Below, piece by piece: positions 1 through 6,116 of a stretch of 9,920 bases of DNA. The DNA lies in the NCBI GenBank assembly GCA_049282265.1, contig JBAPTR010000159.1, positions 1 to 9,920 of the forward strand, read 5' to 3'. Position numbers and translations under genes: made by a program. Within the stretch, counting starts at the first letter, position 1, and each line of letters begins with the position of its first letter. The notes beneath the pieces were generated by a model. It made no database searches. It was not told the origin of the DNA and was given only the letters and a program-made list of their open reading frames with translations. Source of the stretch: CAYUCJ01 sp049282265 (GTDB lineage Bacteria; Desulfobacterota; DSM-4660; Desulfatiglandales; Desulfatiglandaceae).

Positions 1-34
1 GATAGTTTGTTCGAGATTAAGGCATGCGAAAATT

Positions 35-508
35 TTAACCGCAGGAATACATTGAGGTATTTCGAGGATTAAAATTTGAGCATAACGAAGATATCGGGCA
101 AAATAGCCATTTATGGATGGACACTAAATAAGATTTGAGCCTCCTTCTTAGAAACATTTTACCATGGTATGTTTTACGGTGAAGGTCAATGTAAACAAGA
201 CACTGAAACAAATGTTTGTCTGCTTCTATCGCCGTCGCATGGTAGCGGTCTTCCCAGTAGGCGCCTTTTCGACTTTTCCTTTTATTGAATTCTTGCCCGG
301 TCCTCCCCGCTATCAATTGAATTGACTTGGGTATCACGTCTCTATCACCGTTATCCGTGACAAGGAGATGGAAATGGTTGGAAGTCACCGCATAGCTGAG
401 CACCCTGAGACCGTATCGCTTTTTGGCTTCAAATTGCCATTGAATATAGCGGCGGCGATCTCTGGCGAATTTCAAAAGGAATTCCTTTTTATGACACCGA
501 TGCGTAAT
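35..508 (-). pseudogene. Broken REP-associated Y1 (HUH) transposase
   Basis: Relic of a RAYT, a single-strand DNA nuclease of the Y1 HUH class that acts on short palindromes. The frame read from position 508 begins ITHRCHKKEFLLKFARD, the usual start region of one RAYT family, but a TAA at 509-511 cuts off the normal first residues. The HUH motif SNHFHLLV lies at about 378-355, followed by GRTGQEFN, the Tyr-containing WEDRYHATAIE and LVYIDL (ending near 182). After LVYIDL the expected NMVRAGVV segment is replaced by unrelated residues; HKWLFC further on resembles the family's next block, and the frame stops at 35. Without an ATG, with both ends lost and the middle damaged, it cannot be a working gene. 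It resembles neither of the two other RAYT types in the window closely, so it is a separate arrival. The identity of the 5' two thirds is quite certain; the exact 3' limit is not. Confidence 0.82.
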
Positions 509-511
509 TTA

Positions 512-543
512 CCCCGTTAAATTCGAAGATTATTTAACTGGGG
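512..543. repeat. Inverted repeat beside the RAYT relic
   Basis: CCCCGTTAAAT and ATTTAACTGGGG pair over 11 bases with one bulged base, around a 9-base loop containing TTCGAA. It lies directly at the stop that truncates the 5' end of the transposase relic, where a REP-type or element-end palindrome would be expected. It has no T-run, so it is not a good terminator. The rest of 544-738 shows no gene or motif I can name. Confidence 0.45.
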
Positions 544-738
544 TGTGCCAGATATACCCTGGTATGTAATGTCGGTTCGCCCGTGGCATTCATAGCGCCT
601 TTCTTACAATGCCCATTTGCACGGCAAAAATAGCGTTCTAAGCTCTAAACCAGGCCATTTTCAATAAAATTATCTTAGCATTTCAATCAGTTGCCTTTGT
701 TTGTCTTGGTCCGACCCGCCTGCAAGGAACGTCTCATT

Positions 739-766
739 TTGAAAACCACGAAACCATGATTATAAT
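739..766 (+). promoter_or_regulatory. Sigma-70 promoter of the pirin gene
   Basis: TTGAAA (739-744) and a perfect TATAAT (761-766) are 16 bases apart. The predicted transcript start near 773 gives a leader of about 42 bases to the ATG at 815. Confidence 0.7.
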
Positions 767-814
767 AATAGAAATCACCTTTTCGTAAAAAGACCTCCAC
801 AGGGGTGTACCACA

Positions 815-1678
815 ATGACCGAGAACAGGAGAATAAGAAGGATTCTGAGAAGCCAACCCACCGTCGAAGGAGCCGGTGTTCGCCTCAAGCGGGTGTTTGG
901 ATTCAACCATGTGCCCCTGTTTGACCCTTTTCTCCTCCTGGACGATTTCCGGTCGGACAACCCGGAGGACTTTGTGAAAGGGTTTCCATGGCACCCCCAT
1001 CGCGGGATCGAAACCATCACTTATGTTGTCGGGGGAGACGTGGAACACGGCGACAGCATGGGGAACCGTGGGATTATTTCCACGGGAGACGTGCAGTGGA
1101 TGACGGCAGGGAGTGGGATTATCCACGAGGAGATGCCCAAGGGGGATGCGAACGGCGTCATGCTCGGATTTCAACTGTGGGCCAATCTCCCCGGCTCCCA
1201 AAAAATGATGGAACCCCGGTATCGGGACGTGAAGCGTGAACAGATCCCTGAGGTCGTTCTGCCCGAGGGCACCAGGGTCAGGGTCATATGCGGCAGGGTG
1301 GACGACGCGATAGGGCCTGTTCGCGACATCATCATAGAACCTGAATACCTCGATATAACGGTGCCCCCTCAGACACGATTCATCCATTCGACTCAGCGAG
1401 GACACACGGTTTTTGCCTACGTTATCGAGGGCAAGGGCTTCTTCTCCAGGGACGAAAATTCCTTTATGACCAACGAAGCCCTGGTCCTTTTTCATGACGG
1501 CGCAGGGATCCAGGTTTCGACCGAAGAAGACGGGGTCAGGTTTCTGCTCGTATCCGGACGGCCTCTCAATGAACCGGTCGCCTGGTACGGACCGATCGTG
1601 ATGAATACGGAAGAGGAACTGCGGGTGGCTTTTGAGGAGTACCGAAACGGGACATTTATAAGGCACGGACCGGCATAG
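815..1678 (+). CDS. Pirin family bicupin protein
   Basis: Pirins are iron-binding, two-cupin cytoplasmic proteins; bacterial members include quercetinase-like enzymes and redox-responsive regulators, and the substrate of this one cannot be read from sequence. The 287 residues match the usual length (about 230-300). The N-terminal cupin spans roughly 20-130 and carries the whole metal site: FPWHPHRGIET gives His60 and His62, and IIHEEMP gives His104 and Glu106, aligning with His56, His58, His101 and Glu103 of human pirin. The DDF near 43 and MTAGSGIIHEE are family hallmarks. The C-terminal cupin (about 175-250) includes FVISGRPLNEP-like sequence (VSGRPLNEPVAWYGP) and ends with the typical FEEYRNGTF tail. 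The ATG at 815 has only a weak AGGGG upstream but matches the family's N-terminus. It stands alone with its own promoter. A 310-codon open frame on the opposite strand is a shadow. Confidence 0.95.
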   Translation: MTENRRIRRILRSQPTVEGAGVRLKRVFGFNHVPLFDPFLLLDDFRSDNPEDFVKGFPWHPHRGIETITYVVGGDVEHGDSMGNRGIISTGDVQWMTAGSGIIHEEMPKGDANGVMLGFQLWANLPGSQKMMEPRYRDVKREQIPEVVLPEGTRVRVICGRVDDAIGPVRDIIIEPEYLDITVPPQTRFIHSTQRGHTVFAYVIEGKGFFSRDENSFMTNEALVLFHDGAGIQVSTEEDGVRFLLVSGRPLNEPVAWYGPIVMNTEEELRVAFEEYRNGTFIRHGPA

Positions 1679-1947
1679 ATCCCCTGCAACTTCCGGTATA
1701 GACGCCTACTTTACAACCTGAGAGCTAAGGCGATTTTCTTCGGCCCCACAATGAGTCAGTATAATTCTGCCTTGATTTCTTCAGCGAAACGAATATGGCG
1801 GCGGGTGCGGAGAAAACCGGTTGCCCAGTGCCGAACTACGTTGTCTCCTCACCAGCAAGGCGCCCGAACTCCTCAATAGGATCACCGATGTTTATGCCCG
1901 CTGTGAATCCCTCCTCGTCATGTCTGTCCCAATCGATGGATTAGGCC
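1679..1947. other. Intergenic stretch between convergent genes
   Basis: It separates the 3' ends of the pirin gene and the methyltransferase gene. I see no convincing terminator or tRNA. A minus-strand frame of about 36 codons ending in a TAG at about 1842, with the residues INIGDPIEEFGRLAGEE, reads like protein but has no start codon and matches no family I know; it may be a gene relic. Confidence 0.3.
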
Positions 1948-2505
1948 CTATATCTCGTAATGAAACCTGAGACACTGCACCTTTCCCGCGCCATCGAAGC
2001 GTATTCCCTCTGCTTCGAGCAAGGCACGCTTCATATCGAGACCACCTTGGTAGCCGCCCAGGGACCGGTCCGAACGTATGGCCCGGTGGCAGGGCACGAT
2101 CAGCGGAAACGGGTTCTTCGCCAGAGCATTGCCGACCGCTCTCGCGCCGTTTGCCTTTCCCAGGTACCGTGCGATGAGGCGATACGTACTGACGTGGCCC
2201 CGAGGAATCGCGTGCTCCGCCCGCAGCACATGCTGCTGAAACCCGCCGCACATGCTCAAGTTCGCCACACTGAGCGGGAAATCAACTGCTTCTCCTTCAA
2301 GCATCCTGCTGATCCCGGCAGCGACATCATCGATCTTCGGGCAGGAAGACGCTTGCACTTGCGGGTAGAGCCCGGACACCCGGTGTTCCGAGGGCAACCC
2401 AGGCTTTGAGAGCAAGACCCTGAGGATCTTTGGGGCACCGTCCATAACGGCCCAGATGATGGCCACTGATCCGAACGGCGTTGCTGCGATGATTTTCTTA
2501 TTCAT
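1948..2505 (-). CDS. ogt: Methylated-DNA--protein-cysteine methyltransferase
   Basis: Suicide DNA repair protein that moves the alkyl group from O6-alkylguanine (and O4-alkylthymine) onto its own cysteine, in the cytoplasm. From the ATG at 2505 it has 185 residues beginning MNKKIIAATPFGSVAI. The N-terminal domain covers about 1-75; the catalytic domain (about 87-170) has the YRLIARYLGKANGARAVGNAL helix-turn-helix region with the Arg finger and Asn hinge (RAVGNA), then LIVPCHRAI with acceptor Cys139, then SLGGYQGGLDMKRALLEAEG. Everything needed for activity is visible. An upstream in-frame ATG at 2532 is possible, but the start at 2505 has GGAG just ahead and overlaps (ATGA) the stop of a 16-codon frame with a strong ribosome site. 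It lies 70 bases after the antitoxin gene on the same strand, so co-transcription is likely. The symbol denotes the family; ada-type regulatory domains are absent. Confidence 0.93.
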   Translation of the reverse strand: MNKKIIAATPFGSVAIIWAVMDGAPKILRVLLSKPGLPSEHRVSGLYPQVQASSCPKIDDVAAGISRMLEGEAVDFPLSVANLSMCGGFQQHVLRAEHAIPRGHVSTYRLIARYLGKANGARAVGNALAKNPFPLIVPCHRAIRSDRSLGGYQGGLDMKRALLEAEGIRFDGAGKVQCLRFHYEI

Positions 2506-2552
2506 GTCTCCAGCGGGCCGGTTAACTGGCATGTGCGGCGTCCTTCCCGCAT
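2502..2552 (-). CDS. Possible 16-codon leader peptide ahead of ogt
   Basis: A short frame, MREGRRTCQLTGPLET, follows the best Shine-Dalgarno sequence of this operon (AAGGAGGA, 2554-2561), although the gap to its ATG is short. Its TGA (2502-2504) overlaps the ATG of the methyltransferase gene (2503-2505) as ATGA, the usual layout for coupled translation. It may be a coupling leader or an accident caused by the ribosome site serving the longer methyltransferase start at 2532. Confidence 0.3.
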   Translation of the reverse strand: MREGRRTCQLTGPLET

Positions 2553-2575
2553 GTCCTCCTTAAAGCCGATTAGCG

Positions 2576-2932
2576 CTATGAAATTCTGTCAACTTTGATA
2601 TTGAGAATCTTTGCAATGCGTGTGGCCATTGCCGGGGAAAGCCTTCGCTTCCCTCTCTCATAATCGCTAATCATATTCTGGCGAATACCGAGCTTTTCGG
2701 CGAGCTGTGCTTGCGACAGGTTTGCTTTAAGCCTGGCACCTGAGAGAAGATTGCCGACCCTGTTTGACTGCATTTCTTTCCAAAAATCAGTCTCTTCAAT
2801 TGCAATACTCTCAGCGCTCTCGGATGTGAGAATATTCACCTCGAATTTCTTTCTAATCCACTCAATGAGCTCATCAACGTGCTCACCCTGGAGGGATATT
2901 TCAATACGGGGCTTTTTCATGACTGCCAACAT
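2576..2932 (-). CDS. XRE-family HTH antitoxin of a RelE-like system
   Basis: DNA-binding antitoxin of a type II toxin-antitoxin pair with the toxin gene first, as in higBA. I take the ATG at 2932 as start because GAGGTG (2937-2942) lies at good distance; this gives 118 residues, MLAVMKKPRIEISLQGE onward. An internal start at MKKPRIE (2920) is also possible. Residues 1-50 form the toxin-facing N-terminal part. The linker IEETDFWKEM is typical of this antitoxin family. The XRE helix-turn-helix spans about 58-115, with SQAQLAEKLGI as the first helices and RQNMISDYERGKR as the recognition helix. The gene overlaps the toxin reading frame by 32 bases. Its partner carries a stop codon, so it now looks like an orphan regulator that probably still represses its promoter at 3174-3202 and, through it, the ogt gene downstream. 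Confidence 0.88.
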   Translation of the reverse strand: MLAVMKKPRIEISLQGEHVDELIEWIRKKFEVNILTSESAESIAIEETDFWKEMQSNRVGNLLSGARLKANLSQAQLAEKLGIRQNMISDYERGKRRLSPAMATRIAKILNIKVDRIS

Positions 2933-3167
2933 AATACACCTCGATTTCGATTTCCCCTTGCCGATAAGTCCAGCATGCCACATAGCGATAATTAAAATGG
3001 CAGTGGTATGTTTCCTTACTCAAGGGTGAAAAATTGTGCCAACTTTTTTGTATCGGGCCATCTGCTTTGAGATCTTAAATCAATAAAAACAGCAACTTCT
3101 GGACATCCATCGGCAGCTTTTTTAGATCGCGGAGGGCTTTCTTTCTGATTTTGACCTGATACTGCAT
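2901..3167 (-). pseudogene. RelE/HigB-like mRNA interferase toxin with one in-frame stop
   Basis: Read as one frame, 3167 to 2901 gives 88 codons with a single TAA at codon 31 (3075-3077) and no shift. Before the stop: MQYQVKIRKKALRDLKKLP; after it: DLKADGPIQKSWHNFS, then YHCHFNYRYVACWTY, EVYYVGSHEKAPY and TGA. This is the standard layout of the RelE-superfamily toxins I know as partners of MKKPRIE-type antitoxins, including the YVACW and EVYY(A/V)G(T/S)HEKAPY blocks. Family members usually have Glu before DLK, so one GAA-to-TAA change would explain the stop. The 30-residue product lacks the catalytic C-terminal half, and no ATG follows the stop, so restart is unlikely. The toxin's TGA lies inside the antitoxin's coding start, so the overlap of the pair is kept. 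Either a recent natural knockout or a base error. Confidence 0.87.
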
Positions 3168-3173
3168 TTGGTT

Positions 3174-3202
3174 ATAATATTACCATATGTGGTTATGGTC
3201 AA
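3174..3202 (-). promoter_or_regulatory. Promoter and likely operator of the toxin-antitoxin unit
   Basis: TTGACC (3202-3197) and TATTAT (3179-3174) are 17 bases apart. The -10 box ends only 6 bases before the toxin ATG at 3167, and there is no ribosome site, so a leaderless transcript is predicted. ATAACCANAT occurs twice, in the spacer and just upstream of the ATG, and ACCACATATGGT in the spacer is a near palindrome; both suit binding by the HTH antitoxin. Confidence 0.65.
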
Positions 3203-3217
3203 GGTATATTTATTGGT

Positions 3218-3291
3218 GGTGCGAACGTTGCCCTTAACCCGATGGCTTTGGAGCGTGACGGGAAAGCCAGTCGGAGTTAAAGGGCGTTAGC
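3218..3291. other. Long imperfect hairpin, attC-like or terminator-like
   Basis: GCCCTTAACCCGATGGCTTT (3230-3249) pairs with 3263-3285, which carries three extra unpaired bases, all on the same arm. It is flanked by GCGAAC (3221-3226) and GTTAGC (3286-3291), which pair except at one position. One-sided extrahelical bases and outer GTT/AAC boxes are features of integron attC sites, but the outer boxes do not fit the RYYYAAC/GTTRRRY consensus. It lies downstream of the membrane protein gene and upstream of the toxin-antitoxin promoter. Confidence 0.4.
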
Positions 3292-3301
3292 GGGCTTTTG
3301 T

Positions 3302-3315
3302 TCACAGAACTGTGA
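3302..3315. terminator. Short perfect hairpin after the membrane protein gene
   Basis: TCACAGAACTGTGA is a 6-base-pair palindrome with a 2-base centre, 11 bases beyond the stop codon at 3326. On the minus strand it is followed by ACAAAAG and not by a T-run, so it may stabilise the 3' end of the message more than stop transcription. Confidence 0.3.
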
Positions 3316-3325
3316 TAACCGACTT

Positions 3326-3907
3326 TTACTTGGAGGATATAACCTCCTGCTTCCCAGGTGACTTTGCTGCCAAATACACACAGAAAATTACCAGAAGAAG
3401 AATGCACAGTATATATACCGATGCGTTCCACCAAAGAGGCGAGTTGAGGATCGGGTCCAGCCTGTCCCATTCTCCACCGCCATACGTGAAGCTTACGATA
3501 TTGTACATATTAATAATTGCCACAGCGATCTTTAGCCCCCCGAGAACCACAAACACGCTGAACCTGTGTGACGGAGCCATTTTCATGCCGCCGATAACAA
3601 AGAAAACTGAGGCGTACGCCTGCCATATCAGGCAGTCAACGCCGGGCTTGAATGTGAGTTGATGGTTTATGGCGATTTCGATGGTGGCAAACAATATCCG
3701 TGGGATTGTCTCTGAGATGTACCCCACAAGGAAAGCCATTGGAAGAACCAGAACCCAACGCAGCCAAGTCGGCAGACGACCGAGCTTCCGTAAGTTGAGC
3801 AATTTTAAGGAAGGTATAAGTATCGCACTGGAGACAGCAAAAACGATCAGGCTATAAACCACGACGACCCTAACCCAATCCCGGTTAAACGGCAGATTAT
3901 TTTCCAT
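3326..3907 (-). CDS. Unknown inner-membrane protein, five predicted helices
   Basis: I do not recognise a family. The ATG at 3907 is chosen over a TTG six bases upstream because AAAGG (3915-3919) stands 7 bases before it; this gives 193 residues. Hydrophobic segments lie at about 12-33 (VRVVVVYSLIVFAVSSAILI), 50-68, 92-108, 116-138 and 160-182, with a basic loop LNLRKLGRLPTWLR between the first two, suggesting the N-terminus and that loop lie on opposite faces, with the loop inside. A longer polar loop (about 139-159, SFTYGGGEWDRLDP) separates helices four and five, and a short basic tail ends the protein. No enzyme motif is visible. It has no operon partner and sits between two structured DNA elements sharing a motif, a setting reminiscent of a mobile cassette. 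Its 5' end overlaps the meaningless tail of the truncated transposase frame upstream. Confidence 0.75.
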   Translation of the reverse strand: MENNLPFNRDWVRVVVVYSLIVFAVSSAILIPSLKLLNLRKLGRLPTWLRWVLVLPMAFLVGYISETIPRILFATIEIAINHQLTFKPGVDCLIWQAYASVFFVIGGMKMAPSHRFSVFVVLGGLKIAVAIINMYNIVSFTYGGGEWDRLDPILNSPLWWNASVYILCILLLVIFCVYLAAKSPGKQEVISSK

Positions 3908-3913
3908 ATGCAA

Positions 3914-4296
3914 GCCTTTCTGTTATAGCTGCCATCATGCTGCCCGCTAATGCCGAGTTGACCGGCAGGTTCACCGTGATAACGGCCCGAAGGAAACCGG
4001 TTGTCGCGGGGGTTCTGCAGGTCGAACGTTTGGTTCCCGAGGCGCGGAGCGCCGAAGAGCCAAACGGGAGACCGGGAACCGGGCAATGATGGGTTGGGCA
4101 TCATATGCCGGTTACTGAATAGCCCAGGCTTGGAATGAAGGAAATGTTCCATATCCGTTCGATCATTACTTGTGCTGTCTTCTTTTCCTTCAGCAGATGG
4201 GGGTCGCCTATGAGAAAGTAAGTCAAAAAAAAACAGTCCTCCATTAACAAGAAAATCACTTTGTTTCTTGCTTACGGTCTCCGGTCGTCGGCATTT
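3914..4296. other. Gene-free structured region with nested palindromes
   Basis: The transposase frame upstream stays open through here but its translation resembles nothing. At 4020-4080 several stems can form: CGTTTGG (4027-4033) with CCAAACG (4060-4066); GGTTCCCG (4032-4039) with CGGGAACC (4073-4080); and GGCGC (4041-4045) with GCGCC (4049-4053). The first two share bases and exclude each other. GGTCGAACGTT (4020-4030) repeats the GGTGCGAACGTT seen at 3218-3229. GGCATCATATGCC (about 4097-4109) is another small hairpin. Confidence 0.45.
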
Positions 4297-4593
4297 GAAT
4301 AAAAGATGTCCGCTTCGGCGTCTCCTGCGGTTGAAATAACTGGTGTACGACCCGTTGATGTACTGCATCACCTGACTCAGATTCCCCTCCGGGGTTTCCA
4401 TGACGAGGTGATAGTGGTTTTGCATCAGAACGTAGCAGTGAAGGCGGCAGCCGTATTTTTTCTGGGCTTTTTTGAGGTATGTGTTGAATTGGTTGTAATC
4501 CGCTTTTGCAGAAAAGATCCTTTTGCGCTCGTTTCCCCTGCTGGTCACATGGTAGAATGCTCCCTCGTATTCGATTCTAAGGGGTCTTGCCAT
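4297..4593 (-). pseudogene. 3'-truncated RAYT, type A
   Basis: The first 99 codons are a clean RAYT: MARPLRIEYEGAFYHVTSRGNERKRIF, the HUH motif MQNHYHLVMET (His60, His62), NLSQVMQYINGSYTSYFNRR and SGHLLF. At that point a normal protein continues with QGRYKAILV and RYIHLNPVRA; here the frame runs into unrelated sequence until a stop at 3847, so the segments that carry the conserved tyrosines and the rest of the domain are missing. It has an intact promoter and ribosome site, so a dead protein may still be made. A second copy of its first 17-18 codons with the same upstream region is at 9775-9899. The break at about 4297 coincides with the edge of the structured region, suggesting that the insertion or deletion that brought in that region destroyed the gene. 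Confidence 0.85.
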
Positions 4594-4601
4594 AGGAAAA
4601 G

Positions 4602-4616
4602 CCTCCCGATGGGAGG
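4602..4616 (-). promoter_or_regulatory. Hairpin hiding the type A ribosome binding site
   Basis: On the minus strand CCTCCC, a 3-base loop ATC and GGGAGG form a 6-base-pair stem; GGGAGG is the Shine-Dalgarno sequence, 8 bases before the ATG at 4593. Both arms are unchanged in the second copy (9836-9850). Sequestering of the transposase ribosome site by a 5' stem is known for IS200. Confidence 0.6.
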
Positions 4617-4617
4617 A

Positions 4618-4646
4618 CTTATACCCCTATTTTCACTACGTGTCAA
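4618..4646 (-). promoter_or_regulatory. Promoter of the type A RAYT
   Basis: TTGACA (4646-4641) and TATAAG (4623-4618), 17 bases apart. A start about 7 bases after the -10 box falls near 4611, inside the first arm of the hairpin, so the native message would lack most of that arm. The same promoter is present at 9852-9880 in copy 2. Confidence 0.65.
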
Positions 4647-4675
4647 GTGTCAAGGGCTGACCCCACACCACAAGA

Positions 4676-4708
4676 GCCGGGAGTATCTAATCTGGGTATC
4701 TTGGGCAT
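4676..4708 (-). pseudogene. 5' scrap of a type B RAYT
   Basis: ATG at 4708 followed by codons for MPKIPRLDTPG, nearly the start of the intact type B protein at 9704 (MPRLARLDAPG); the DNA is also alike (ATCTAATCTGG). Homology ends after 11 codons, a few bases before the edge of the type A unit at about 4665. GGGACGTCC (4725-4717) just upstream matches the outer end of the type B inverted repeat, but the intervening promoter region is missing. Confidence 0.7.
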
Positions 4709-4761
4709 GGAGGCATGGACGTCCCTAGCTGAACTTGCATAACTTACAGCGGCAAAGACAA

Positions 4762-6102
4762 TTAATCGGCCCTCGTCCCATGGTGGGTGGTTATAATGTA
4801 GTGAAATTTTTTCGTCTCATGGGCGTTCAGACTCAATATAAACTTCACGGTGTCAAGGTCCACCTTTTCATAATCACCAAAATCCCCCGTTTTTTCGAGC
4901 TCCCACGACGATGTCCCGAAATTTCGGCGTATATCCACCTTTACCGTTATTCCCCGGGTGTTTTTGACCTCGATTTCGAAGTCCCGGATCTCATCCCAGC
5001 CGGTAATAGTCCCGCCACCGTTGAAGAGAAAGCGGCCGGTCGCAAAGTTCTTCAGCGTTGGCTTGACGAGGACATTGGAAACAGAACCGAGGTTCAACTC
5101 CACATCTTCATTGACAGGGATGTATTTAAAATTAGATTGTCCTTCGTAGGAGAGGTGTTCCGATTCACCCACATTTCGGTAGACCTTTATTACGCCGCCT
5201 GGAATGGGGGTGTTACCCAGGTTGTGATCCTTGTCATTTTTGAAACTTAAGAACCGCATCACCTGATCCCCATAACGTTCCTCCTCGTATTTGTAAAGGT
5301 TGACGACGGGAATCGTTTTGACTTCGAAACTGGGCAGGCGTTTTGACCATCCGTGTGGGATTGTTTCCTTGCCCTCGATCGTATAGAGGAAATACTCGCT
5401 GAGGCCTTCTTTTCTGATCTCCTTCGGCCGGGCCATCATCGCACCTTCCGCTGCCACCAGCTGGCGTTTGGCCGCCATCATTTCCGATTTCTTCTCCGCC
5501 ATCGCCGGTGCGGGGACCCTGGCCACGGCACCGGGGCGATCGTATGGATATTGTCGCCGTGCAAGATCCGCAATCTGGTCAATGATATTGATCTTGCCGA
5601 CTATGAGTCGAACCTGTGCGTTTTCGTAGTCCTCCCCGCTTTTGTTCGTAACACGCACGTAACCCTGCAAACCCATGGTCTTTTCATCCGTGCTCAATGT
5701 TCCCATGTAAAAGGCGCGCCAGGATAGACCGCTGGTGAGATAGGTGATCTCAACGGGTACGTTGCCGCTCGTCTGGCTCTGAACGTGCCACAGGCCAAGA
5801 CCCCGGACCCGCGGTGGAAAGGTGAGATCGAGGATATCGATTTTATCGGCATCCATTTTGGGCTGCATTTCCAAGCTGGTGGGATCAATGAGCGTGTTGG
5901 CCCATGAAAACTGCATGTTGTTGAGGCCTTTCTTGAGCGTCAGAGCCCGGATGTCCCTGACCAGCGTCAGGTCTGCAGAGTTGTAAATGGTCAATTGAGC
6001 GGCGTCGCGTTTTGGGAGGATAACAAGGTCAACCTTGGCCTGGGCTATCCCCTGCGTTAGAAACACCATCATTGTCACGAAAAGTATCCGTTTACATCTC
6101 AT
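4762..6102 (-). CDS. Exported DUF4139-type protein, second of a tandem pair
   Basis: Function unknown. I start it at the ATG at 6102, which has GGGAGGGG (6115-6108) five bases ahead; an in-frame GTG at 6120 overlapping the previous stop is less likely. The 446 residues begin with a signal peptide, MRCKRILFVTMMVFLTQG, with a probable signal peptidase I site after AQA (IAQA|KVD), so it should be periplasmic or attached to the outer membrane; there is no lipobox. The family signature is visible: TSGLSWRAFYMGTLS (about 123-137), LQGYVRVTNKSGEDYENAQV (about 145-164) and, after a low-complexity Ala/Met/Lys-rich linker (about 190-230), the beta-rich half EYFLYTIEGKETIPHGWSK onward. Related proteins are mostly beta-strand. 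It follows its paralog by 14 bases, so the two form an operon and their products may form a hetero-complex. No terminator is visible downstream. Confidence 0.85.
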   Translation of the reverse strand: MRCKRILFVTMMVFLTQGIAQAKVDLVILPKRDAAQLTIYNSADLTLVRDIRALTLKKGLNNMQFSWANTLIDPTSLEMQPKMDADKIDILDLTFPPRVRGLGLWHVQSQTSGNVPVEITYLTSGLSWRAFYMGTLSTDEKTMGLQGYVRVTNKSGEDYENAQVRLIVGKINIIDQIADLARRQYPYDRPGAVARVPAPAMAEKKSEMMAAKRQLVAAEGAMMARPKEIRKEGLSEYFLYTIEGKETIPHGWSKRLPSFEVKTIPVVNLYKYEEERYGDQVMRFLSFKNDKDHNLGNTPIPGGVIKVYRNVGESEHLSYEGQSNFKYIPVNEDVELNLGSVSNVLVKPTLKNFATGRFLFNGGGTITGWDEIRDFEIEVKNTRGITVKVDIRRNFGTSSWELEKTGDFGDYEKVDLDTVKFILSLNAHETKKFHYIITTHHGTRAD

Positions 6103-6116
6103 GTTATCCCCTCCCT

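Larger units (their letters stand above)
4541..4665. repeat. 125-bp direct repeat, copy 1 (5' end of type A RAYT)
   Basis: Matches 9775-9899 at 120 of 125 positions with no gaps (constant offset of 5234). It includes the first 17 codons, the ribosome site hairpin, the promoter and the element edge TGGGGTCAGCCCTTGA on the minus strand. Similarity stops sharply at both ends. Confidence 0.93.

Noticed and set aside
734..1666. 310-codon open frame antisense to the pirin gene
   Set aside because: Pirin on the plus strand has complete catalytic motifs and its own promoter; the antisense translation resembles no protein and is the usual shadow of a GC-rich third position.
1751..1879. 42-codon plus-strand frame starting MSQYNSAL
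   Set aside because: No ribosome site, no recognisable motif, Arg-rich random composition.
1960..2409. 149-codon plus-strand frame
   Set aside because: Lies antisense within the methyltransferase gene, which has the PCHR active site.
3218..3291. Calling the hairpin a confirmed integron attC site
   Set aside because: The outer boxes break the RYYYAAC/GTTRRRY consensus in either orientation; kept only as a candidate.
3847..4296. C-terminal 149 codons of the 248-codon frame that begins as type A RAYT
   Set aside because: Sequence has no RAYT similarity, overlaps the membrane protein gene and consists of structured non-coding DNA; it is open by chance.
4735..5250. 171-codon plus-strand frame
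   Set aside because: Antisense to the DUF4139 gene, which has a signal peptide, a strong ribosome site and family motifs.
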